Origin: an uncultured Alistipes sp.
GTDB lineage: Bacteria; Bacteroidota; Bacteroidia; Bacteroidales; Rikenellaceae
DNA: 5,885 nucleotides
Direction of reading: 5' to 3'
Assembly (NCBI GenBank): GCA_934754975.1
Contig: CAKVKI010000165.1
Coordinates: 1-5,885, forward strand
Position numbers and translations under genes: made by a program. The notes beneath the pieces are model-generated. The model saw only the letters and a list, made by a program, of their open reading frames with translations. It ran no database searches and was not told the origin of the DNA. This document shows, piece after piece, positions 1 to 5,885 of this stretch (its first letter is position 1; every line of letters starts with the position of its first letter).

Positions 1-1913
1 TTGCCGAAGTGTACCGCTGCCGCACGCGTATGCCGGTCTACTTCCCGCAGGACGAGGATCCGCTTGTAAACCCGAACCTCTATGCCGGTCAGGACGGCAC
101 CAATCCGATCGACCTGATGAAGAATGCCGGTACGTCGGACAACATCAACAACGACGTTTCGGGACAGGCCAATCTGCGTATACGCAATTTGGTTAAAGGC
201 TTGCAGATCAATCTCACCGCTTCGCGCAAATACCGTGCGAACCTGAACGACCGCAAAACCCGTCGTCTGATCTGGTACAGCCGCGGCGACAATGAGTACC
301 GTTATTCGCAGACCACGCCCAACGGCGTGCAGAAGCGCCGGGACAACTCTTTTACGGACAATCTGCGCGCCGTCGCCGATTACGACCTGAAACTGGGCCG
401 CAGTCACAATTTCCATATCATGGCCGGTACCGAGTGGGAAAACTACCGCTTCGACCGTGTTTACGCCACGAAGGATTACATGCCCGACGGCTTTTATTCG
501 CTCAATTTCGGCAATTCCCAGTCGGCTTTCAACTCCGACCTGATCAATACTTCGGCGGTGATGTCCTTCTTCGGACGTTTCAACTACAATTTCCGCGAGA
601 AATATCTCTTCGAGGTCAATCTGCGCTATGACGGCAGTTCGCGCCTGGCGCCTGCGAACCGTTGGGAGCTATTCCCCTCGGTTTCGGGCGGCTGGGTCAT
701 CAGCAAGGAGAATTTCTTCCGCGACAAGGTCAAATTCATAGACCTCCTGAAGGTCCGCGCTTCGTGGGGTCGTCTGGGAAATGCCAATGCTTTGGGATAC
801 TACGACTATATTAACATGATCGAAACCGGCAAAACCATTTTCGGCGGCACTTCGGCTACAACCAATTACATCAAAACGCTGGCTTCGCCCCAGAAGAGCT
901 GGGAGATCATCGACGTGCGCAATATCGGTCTCGACATGAGCCTGCTGCGCAACCGCCTGCAGTTTACCGGCGAATATTATTGGAAACGCAACATCAACAT
1001 GCTCTCGTCGGCGATGGGTGTGCCGTCGCTCATCGGCATCGGGCTCCCTTCGGCCAATGTCGGCGAACTGAAGACATGGGGCTGGGAGATCGACGTGCGC
1101 TGGAAGGATAAGATCGGCAAGCATTTCAGTTATTGGGTGGGCGCCAATCTTTCGGACAGCCAGAACGAACTGGTCAAATACGAAGGGAGCAGCGTCATTC
1201 AGGAAGGCGTCGTCTCCCTGCTCGAGGGCTATCCGCTCAATACGATATGGGGATACCGTACGGCCGGACTCTATCAAGAAACCCCGGCTATGGACGAGGC
1301 TATCCTGCAGCCGGGCGGTGCGCTCACTGCCGCAGGCGACGTGCGCTATGTCAACCGGGACGGCGATCCCTATATCACGGGCGGCAACTTCACGCCCAAT
1401 TCGCCGGGCGATCTGGTCATGCTCGGCACGACCGATCCGCGTTACACGTTCGGTGCCGACCTGGGATTCGAATGGAAAGGACTGCGTTTCTCCGTGCAGC
1501 TGCAGGGTGTGGGCAAACGCAGTTTCCTGCTCGACGAAGCCACGCTCAATCCCACGCAGGGATCGCTCTATCAGGCGATCAACATCCACCGGGACTACTG
1601 GACACCCGAGAATACCGACGCATTCATGCCCCGTCCGGTCTACAAGGGTGGTTCGTACAATTACAAACCGTCGGACCGCTGGATTCAGGATGCGGCTTAC
1701 CTGCGTCTGAAAAACATCACGATCGGCTATACGATTCCCTTCAAACCGCGGAGTTTCGTCCGGTCGTGTTATGTCTATGTTTCCGGCGACAATTTGTGGG
1801 AAACCACCCGTACGTGGGATGTCTTCGATCCGGAAGCCCCTGCCATCACGACGGTCAATGGCTGGTATGCCTTTTACCGTGCCGTCACGGTCGGTCTTAA
1901 TGTCTCCTTTTAA
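1..1913 (+). CDS. SusC/RagA-family TonB-dependent outer-membrane transporter, 5'-truncated by window edge
   Basis: Imports glycan fragments (or other polymers in RagA-like systems) across the outer membrane, powered by TonB, with its SusD partner acting as a lid. The first complete codon is at base 3 and the frame is open to the left edge, so the true start is outside; about 636 residues are visible. SusC proteins are usually near 1000 residues, so the signal peptide, carboxypeptidase-regulatory-like domain, plug and first strands are missing. What remains is typical SusC barrel: alternating aromatic strands, a GDVRYVNRDGD segment near residue 445 of the fragment, the AYLRLKNITIGYTIP motif near residue 565, a YVSGDNLW segment near 590, and a last strand VTVGLNVSF ending in the C-terminal Phe expected by the BAM machinery. 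The stop is TAA at 1911-1913, 14 bases before the SusD start, which supports co-transcription and pairing. The family call is firm; the substrate is unknown. Confidence 0.96.
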   Translation, partial: AEVYRCRTRMPVYFPQDEDPLVNPNLYAGQDGTNPIDLMKNAGTSDNINNDVSGQANLRIRNLVKGLQINLTASRKYRANLNDRKTRRLIWYSRGDNEYRYSQTTPNGVQKRRDNSFTDNLRAVADYDLKLGRSHNFHIMAGTEWENYRFDRVYATKDYMPDGFYSLNFGNSQSAFNSDLINTSAVMSFFGRFNYNFREKYLFEVNLRYDGSSRLAPANRWELFPSVSGGWVISKENFFRDKVKFIDLLKVRASWGRLGNANALGYYDYINMIETGKTIFGGTSATTNYIKTLASPQKSWEIIDVRNIGLDMSLLRNRLQFTGEYYWKRNINMLSSAMGVPSLIGIGLPSANVGELKTWGWEIDVRWKDKIGKHFSYWVGANLSDSQNELVKYEGSSVIQEGVVSLLEGYPLNTIWGYRTAGLYQETPAMDEAILQPGGALTAAGDVRYVNRDGDPYITGGNFTPNSPGDLVMLGTTDPRYTFGADLGFEWKGLRFSVQLQGVGKRSFLLDEATLNPTQGSLYQAINIHRDYWTPENTDAFMPRPVYKGGSYNYKPSDRWIQDAAYLRLKNITIGYTIPFKPRSFVRSCYVYVSGDNLWETTRTWDVFDPEAPAITTVNGWYAFYRAVTVGLNVSF

Positions 1914-1927
1914 AATCTGAAACCTCA

Positions 1928-3550
1928 ATGAAACGAATACATATTATTACATTGCTTTTCGCGCTGTTTTCCTTCGGATTCGCGGGGTGTAACCTGGACC
2001 GTTTCCCTGAAACGGCGATGGCTGAAAAGGATTTCTGGAATCCTCAGTCGGAGGACGAATTCAAATATGCTGTCAATCAGCTCTATGTGCTGCTGGGACA
2101 TCGCTGGGGCGATACGCGCGCCGACGACCTGTTCCGCAACAACTATCCCGACGACATCAGTGCCGGGACCCGCAAGGTACCGGCCAAGAGCGATGACTGG
2201 AGCAACCCCTATAAGATGGTTTTCTGGGCCAACCGTATCATCGAACATGCGCCGGAACACGGCACGACTGCTTCGCAGATAGACCGTTTCGTGGCTGAAG
2301 CCTACTTCTTCCGCGCATACGCCTACTACCAGCTGGTGTGCAAATTCGGCGGCGTGCCGATTCTGGTGAATACGGCCGGCGATATCGACGATCCGATTCT
2401 CTACGGTCCGCGCGCTTCGCGCGAGGAGGTGATGACCCGCATCTATACCGACCTGAATCTTGCGGCCCGCGAGCTGCCGCTGCCTTCGGCGCTGGCCGAC
2501 GGGGAGTTCGGACGCATCACGCGCACGGCGGCCCTGGCGTTCAAGGCGCGCGCAGCGCTCTATGAGGGCACGCGCCGGCAGTTCCACGGCGAAGATCAGG
2601 CTGAGCCCCATCTCAAGATTGCCTATGAAGCCGCCGATTCGGTGATGCAGTCCGGCGAACATACGCTCTACACCAAGGGGACGCAGCCCTATAAGGACCT
2701 TTTCGAGTACACGGGCGAGGAGGCTTCGGAACATATTCTGGTGAAACTGTACGGCTATCAGGAAACCCAGTTGCTGACGCACAATTACCCCTATCAGATC
2801 GCGGTCAATTACGGCGTTTCGCGCAACTTCCTGAATCTCTATCTCAATGATACGGGACTGCCTTTCGAGGACGATCCCTCTTTGCAACTCACCTATAATG
2901 ACTATTTCGACGGCCGCGATCCGCGTCTTGCCGAAACGGCATTGCGCCGCGGCGTCAATACCTACCAGTTCGGTCCGTTCGTGCCCTATGCGCAGTCGCG
3001 TACGGGTTTCGGCATTCGCAAATACGTGCGCAACGACGGCGTGACGGACCAGCCCAGTACGCTGGATTATCCGCTGCTGCGCTATGCCGAAGTACTGCTG
3101 ACCTACGCCGAAGCTCGTTTCGAACACGACGGAATCATTTCGGACGAGGACCTGAACCGTACGGTCAATGTGCTGCGCGACCGTGTGGGCATGGCGCACC
3201 TGACCAACGAATTCGTTACCATAAACCACCTCGATATGCGGACCGAACTGCACCGCGAACGCTCCGTCGAGCTGGCGCTCGAAGGCCTTCGCTACGACGA
3301 CCTGATTCGCTGGAAAGAGGCCGAAACCCTGCTGCCGCAGGATATACTGGGGGCAAGGTTCGTCGCCGGGGAGTGGGGCAGCGTCTCGCCCGGTTCGCTC
3401 GAAGATAAGCTTACTGCGCAGAATGTGCTGATCGTGGAGGAGGGGACGAGCCGTTTCTTCGATCCGAAGAAGGATTACCTCTATCCCGTTCCGAGCAACG
3501 ATATCGCCCAGAGCCGCGGGAATGTCGAACAAAATCCCAATTGGAAATAA
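1928..3550 (+). CDS. SusD/RagB-family surface glycan-binding lipoprotein
   Basis: Surface lipoprotein that binds substrate and closes over the neighbouring SusC barrel. It has 540 residues, a normal SusD length. The N-terminus is a lipoprotein signal: charged MKR, a hydrophobic run, then FAGC with Cys21 as the lipidated residue, which fixes the ATG at 1928. Helical TPR-like SusD features follow: AEAYFFRAYAYYQL then FGGVPIL at residues 123-146, and LDYPLLRYAEVLLTYAEA at 379-396. The C-terminal SusD/RagB domain shows ERSVELALEGLRYDDLIRW at 444-462 and the closing YLYPVPSND at 517-525, followed by an NPNW-type tail, so the protein is complete. It starts 14 bases after the SusC stop and ends 19 bases before the next gene. 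No strong Shine-Dalgarno is visible (upstream AATCTGAAACCTCA), as is usual in Bacteroidota. Ligand specificity of SusD proteins cannot be read from sequence. Confidence 0.97.
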   Translation: MKRIHIITLLFALFSFGFAGCNLDRFPETAMAEKDFWNPQSEDEFKYAVNQLYVLLGHRWGDTRADDLFRNNYPDDISAGTRKVPAKSDDWSNPYKMVFWANRIIEHAPEHGTTASQIDRFVAEAYFFRAYAYYQLVCKFGGVPILVNTAGDIDDPILYGPRASREEVMTRIYTDLNLAARELPLPSALADGEFGRITRTAALAFKARAALYEGTRRQFHGEDQAEPHLKIAYEAADSVMQSGEHTLYTKGTQPYKDLFEYTGEEASEHILVKLYGYQETQLLTHNYPYQIAVNYGVSRNFLNLYLNDTGLPFEDDPSLQLTYNDYFDGRDPRLAETALRRGVNTYQFGPFVPYAQSRTGFGIRKYVRNDGVTDQPSTLDYPLLRYAEVLLTYAEARFEHDGIISDEDLNRTVNVLRDRVGMAHLTNEFVTINHLDMRTELHRERSVELALEGLRYDDLIRWKEAETLLPQDILGARFVAGEWGSVSPGSLEDKLTAQNVLIVEEGTSRFFDPKKDYLYPVPSNDIAQSRGNVEQNPNWK

Positions 3551-3569
3551 CCGTTAATCAGTTACTCAG

Positions 3570-4220
3570 ATGAAAAAAAGCATATTTTCGCTGTTGGCGG
3601 CCATGGTATTGCTGGGCGCCGCCTGCGAAGACGATTATAAAAACTATCCTGACGGCTATGACCGTCAGTATTATACGACTTTCGATTACGAGTCCGACGA
3701 TCAGGGCAATCCGACGCTCACGAACCGGACAATCTCCGTCGATCGTTCCAGTACCGAGCTGATCGAACTGCCCGTCAAATTCATGTCGGAGATCGAGCGC
3801 GATTACGACATCGAGGTGCGCTTGTATGTGCGTAATTCGCCCTACTTCCTCACGCAGATGGGGGTTATGAAACCTCCGAAGAACGAATTTTCGACTCCCG
3901 ATTCGCTGGCGGTTCCCGGTGTGGACTTTCATATCCTCGATCGGGACAAGCGGGTGATGACGCCCGTGCGCACCGATACGCTGACCTATTACAGCGTCAT
4001 CTTTCCCCGCGCCCGCAAAGGCGTCGAGAAACTCTATATCGAACTGCTCAACAACGAAGATTTCGATCACCTGCGCTGTGCATGGCTGACGTTGGCGGTC
4101 AATAAGATCGATGCGACGAGCGAGCAGACGCTGCAGCAGACAGCCGTCAATCACGATGCCGGACATTACAGGATTTACTCGCTTTCGCGCTGTTATTTCC
4201 GCAGGTTGAACATTCAGTAA
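3570..4220 (+). CDS. PUL accessory surface lipoprotein, DUF4843-like Ig-type fold (tentative)
   Basis: A 216-residue protein of unproven function; by position, a cell-surface glycan-binding or accessory lipoprotein. The N-terminus MKKSIF plus a hydrophobic stretch ends in GAAC with Cys19, a lipoprotein signal with a slightly atypical Gly at -3. The residues after Cys are EDDY, an acidic cluster resembling the Bacteroidota lipoprotein export signal for surface display. The rest is predicted beta-rich. VPGVDF at 115-120, a strand with YYSVIF near 145, and LYIELLNNEDF at 155-165 follow the pattern of DUF4843 and Calx-beta-like Ig domains. DUF4843 proteins commonly lie right after SusD, as here. 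The C-terminal tail after about residue 185 (QTLQQTAVNHDAG onward) does not look like the usual DUF4843 ending and is Arg/Tyr-rich. A DUF1735-type domain is an alternative family. Being a real gene is well supported by context; the family is moderate. Confidence 0.85.
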   Translation: MKKSIFSLLAAMVLLGAACEDDYKNYPDGYDRQYYTTFDYESDDQGNPTLTNRTISVDRSSTELIELPVKFMSEIERDYDIEVRLYVRNSPYFLTQMGVMKPPKNEFSTPDSLAVPGVDFHILDRDKRVMTPVRTDTLTYYSVIFPRARKGVEKLYIELLNNEDFDHLRCAWLTLAVNKIDATSEQTLQQTAVNHDAGHYRIYSLSRCYFRRLNIQ

Positions 4221-4231
4221 ACGGGACGGAT

Positions 4232-5885
4232 ATGAGCTATTTCAAAATATTTCGCATGGCGGCGGGCACTCTCTTTTGGGCGTTGGCGCTCCTCTCGCCT
4301 GCCGGGGTTTCGTCGCAGACGCTCGAACTCTCCGGGGCGCAGGTCGTGACTTCGGGCGACGACCCGCTGGTACGCAAAGCCGCCGAAGTGCTTGTCGATG
4401 AACTCGCCCTGCGTACGGGGGTGACGCTCTCCGCCGCCGGGACCGCCGCCGGATTACATATCCTTATCGGCCGGGAATCCGATCTTGCCGAGGGCAATTC
4501 CGCTCTGGGCAGGGAACTCTGCGCGCTTCCGCAGACGGGGAAGGAGGGTTACAAACTGCTGGTGGCGGAAGCCGGTAAATGCATCGTTGTTGCGGGACAC
4601 GATCCGCGGGGCGTGCTGTACGGCGTGGGGCGTCTGCTGCGCAGTTGCGAACTGCGTAACGGAAGCATTCTTCTGCCTGCGGCGACCGCGCTTTCGTCGA
4701 CTCCCCAGTATGCGATTCGGGGGCATGAACTGCATCCTTCGCCGCGGGCCAAGTCTCCCGACGAAGCCTGGGCCAGGGAGAATTTCGAACAGTATGTCCG
4801 CGAACTGGCGCTCTTCGGGATGAACAGCATCGAGATGCTGCGCCATGTGCCTGCCGACTATATCCGTATTGCCAAGTCTTACGGTCTTGATGTCTGGATC
4901 GTGACTTACGACAACGGTCCCGATTTCGAATCGGAGCGCGGCGAAGCCACCGAACTGCGTTTCCGGGAGAATATCTTCAAACGCCTGCCGACGATCGACC
5001 ATTGGTGTATCAAGAGCGGCGACCCGGGCGATCTGACGCTCGAACGCTTCTTCTCTTTCTCCGAAAAAGAGGTGGCGCTGCTCAAGCGTTATCATCCCGG
5101 GGCCAAGGTGTGGCTGAGTCCCCAGCATTTCGTCGATGCTCCGATGAGCTATTTCGAGGAGTTCTGCCGGCGCGCTAATGCCGTGGAATGGGCCGACGGC
5201 GTTGTATTCGGTCCCTGGTGCCGGATGACGTTCGAGCAGCTGCGGGCGAAAATCCGTCCCGGACTGCCGATTCGCAACTTTCCCGACATCACCCATATCT
5301 ACAGCAGCCAGTATCCGGCGCGGTCGATCGACTTGCCGATGGCGATGACGCTCGGGCGTATCTGCATCAATCCCAGCCCGGCGGCGCAGAAGCATATCCA
5401 TAACCTGTATGCCGGGTTGGGCGTCGGGTCGCTGACCTATTCCGAGGGTACGAACGACGACCTGAACAAATTCTTCTGGCTCGGCCAGGATTGGGACGCT
5501 TCGACCGAAGCCGAAGCGTCGGTGTTCGATTACGCCCGCTACTTCATCGGGCCCGATCTGGCCGCCGACTTTACGGCAGGCATTTTCGCGCTGGAGCGCA
5601 ACCTGATAGGGCCCCTTGCGGAGAATAACGGGATAATAGATACGACTTTGAAAATGTGGCAGGGCATGGAGAAGCGGGCCGGCGATGCGGCGATGCGCAA
5701 TCCGCGTTTCCTGATGCCCCTGCTGCGGGCTTACTACGATGCCTATATCTGCCGGCGGTGGCTGCACGAACTGGATGTCGAGTCCCGCGCCTACGATGCG
5801 TTGAAAGAGGCTCCCAAACGGGGTTCTTCGCGTGCTTTGTCCCGTGCCCGCACGATTTTGGGCGAAGCGCGGCGCAACCCCGTGG
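4232..5885 (+). CDS. Secreted glycoside hydrolase-like protein with GH20/GH67-type N-terminal domain, unclassified TIM-barrel region; 3'-truncated by window edge
   Basis: The frame is open from ATG 4232 to the right edge (551 residues, no stop). Residues 1-28 form a type I signal peptide (hydrophobic 10-25, probable cleavage VSS|Q), with no lipobox, so a periplasmic or secreted product. ATG at 4256 (Met9) is an alternative start but would shorten the n-region. Residues about 30-155 look like the alpha/beta zincin-like domain preceding the catalytic barrel in GH20, GH67 and relatives, ending in DPRGVLYGVGRLLR at 124-137. Then come IRGHE (162-166), a helix-strand pattern consistent with a TIM barrel, SGDPGD (262-267), YHPGAKVWLSPQHF (287-300), FGPW (326-329), PDITH (351-355) and YSEGTNDDLNKF (403-414), then a helical C-terminal part. 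Asp264, Glu405 and Asp409/410 are candidate active-site acids by inference. I see neither the GH20 Asp-Glu pair nor GH67 signatures, so activity and substrate are unassigned. It begins 11 bases after the lipoprotein stop, in the same operon. A long antisense frame opposite it stops at this gene's TTA codon 4454-4456 and is a shadow. Confidence 0.93.
   Translation, partial: MSYFKIFRMAAGTLFWALALLSPAGVSSQTLELSGAQVVTSGDDPLVRKAAEVLVDELALRTGVTLSAAGTAAGLHILIGRESDLAEGNSALGRELCALPQTGKEGYKLLVAEAGKCIVVAGHDPRGVLYGVGRLLRSCELRNGSILLPAATALSSTPQYAIRGHELHPSPRAKSPDEAWARENFEQYVRELALFGMNSIEMLRHVPADYIRIAKSYGLDVWIVTYDNGPDFESERGEATELRFRENIFKRLPTIDHWCIKSGDPGDLTLERFFSFSEKEVALLKRYHPGAKVWLSPQHFVDAPMSYFEEFCRRANAVEWADGVVFGPWCRMTFEQLRAKIRPGLPIRNFPDITHIYSSQYPARSIDLPMAMTLGRICINPSPAAQKHIHNLYAGLGVGSLTYSEGTNDDLNKFFWLGQDWDASTEAEASVFDYARYFIGPDLAADFTAGIFALERNLIGPLAENNGIIDTTLKMWQGMEKRAGDAAMRNPRFLMPLLRAYYDAYICRRWLHELDVESRAYDALKEAPKRGSSRALSRARTILGEARRNPV
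5495..5520. repeat. Perfect 9-bp inverted repeat inside the hydrolase gene
   Basis: GACGCTTCG at 5495-5503 is the exact reverse complement of CGAAGCGTC at 5512-5520, separated by the 8-base loop ACCGAAGC. It encodes the run DASTEAEAS (residues 422-430) just after the YSEG motif. There is no T-run after it, so it is not a standard terminator. In a GC-rich gene using GAA/GCG/TCG codons heavily, such a stem could arise by chance, and no function is claimed. Confidence 0.5.

Larger units (their letters stand above)
1..5885 (+). other. Polysaccharide utilization locus operon segment (susC-susD-lipoprotein-hydrolase order)
   Basis: Four co-directional genes with gaps of 14 (1914-1927), 19 (3551-3569) and 11 bases (4221-4231). 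None of the gaps contains a hairpin plus T-run or room for a Bacteroidota promoter, so a single transcript is the simplest reading. The order transporter, binding lipoprotein, small lipoprotein, enzyme is a standard PUL layout. Promoter, regulator (ECF sigma/anti-sigma or hybrid two-component system) and operon end are outside the window, so control and substrate cannot be inferred from what is visible. Confidence 0.88.

Noticed and set aside
1133..1900. Second forward frame of 255 codons inside the SusC gene
   Set aside because: Arg-, Gly- and Pro-rich out-of-frame translation with no recognisable features, overlapping the highly conserved SusC C-terminal barrel.
669..1928. Long antisense open frame (419 codons) opposite the SusC gene
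   Set aside because: It is in exact codon register with the sense gene, so it stays open simply because the sense gene avoids TTA, CTA and TCA codons. Its translation has no signal, motif or family resemblance, while the sense frame is unmistakably SusC.
2409..2423. CGCGCG-CTT-CGCGCG short inverted repeat in the SusD gene, considered as a terminator or regulatory hairpin
   Set aside because: Only 6 bp with a 3-base loop, inside coding sequence and explained by Arg-Ala-Ser-Arg codons; no T-run.
1925..3532. Long antisense open frame (535 codons) opposite the SusD gene
   Set aside because: Same codon-register mirror effect; the sense product has a full SusD architecture from lipobox to closing motif.
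3551..3569. Gap after SusD considered for an intergenic attenuator, common downstream of some sus-type transporter genes
   Set aside because: Nineteen bases with no inverted repeat or T-run; too short for either a terminator or a promoter.
3558..4166. Antisense open frame (202 codons) opposite the small lipoprotein gene
   Set aside because: Register-aligned mirror of the sense frame. The sense frame has a lipoprotein signal and operon context.
4454..5767. Antisense open frame (437 codons) opposite the hydrolase-like gene, which could be mistaken for the real gene
   Set aside because: It is register-aligned with the + strand frame beginning at 4232, and ends exactly at that frame's TTA codon 4454-4456. 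The + frame has a signal peptide, glycoside hydrolase-like motifs and operon fit, and simply lacks a stop because the window ends.
1..5885. Search for CRISPR repeats, tRNA genes, insertion-sequence ends, phage or defence genes
   Set aside because: The window is almost wholly coding with four PUL-type genes. No spaced direct repeats, tRNA-like cloverleaf, transposase motifs or terminal inverted repeats were seen by eye.

Overview
The window looks like part of a polysaccharide utilization locus (PUL) from a Bacteroidota gut commensal. It carries the family-specific SusC/SusD outer-membrane pair, lipoproteins with Bacteroidota-type signals, very short intergenic gaps without strong Shine-Dalgarno sequences, and GC-rich third codon positions. 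The GC-rich style fits Alistipes/Rikenellaceae better than AT-richer Bacteroides, but this genus-level guess is an inference and not shown by any marker gene.

Layout, all on the + strand: (1) the 3' two-thirds of a SusC/RagA-family TonB-dependent transporter, cut by the window's left edge and ending at 1913; (2) a complete SusD/RagB-family lipoprotein, 1928-3550; (3) a small lipoprotein, 3570-4220, that resembles the DUF4843-type Ig-like accessory proteins often found after SusD; (4) a secreted, probably carbohydrate-active protein with a GH20/GH67-type N-terminal domain and a TIM-barrel-like region, starting at 4232 and still open at the right edge. The gaps are 14, 19 and 11 bases. None holds a recognisable terminator or promoter, so the four genes most likely share one transcript whose promoter lies to the left of the window. 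There is no gene-free stretch above 20 bases.

Likely teamwork: SusD and the small lipoprotein sit at the cell surface and capture a glycan or oligosaccharide. The SusC barrel imports it with TonB energy. The fourth protein, exported through a type I signal peptide, probably processes it in the periplasm. The substrate cannot be read from the window: no regulator, sulfatase or classified glycoside hydrolase is visible.

The most interesting element is gene 4. It has conserved-looking acidic motifs (SGDPGD, PDITH, YSEGTNDD) but no GH20 Asp-Glu catalytic pair that I can see, so it may belong to an enzyme family with no assigned activity. Long antisense reading frames run opposite all four genes; they are codon-register mirrors of the real genes and are not annotated.
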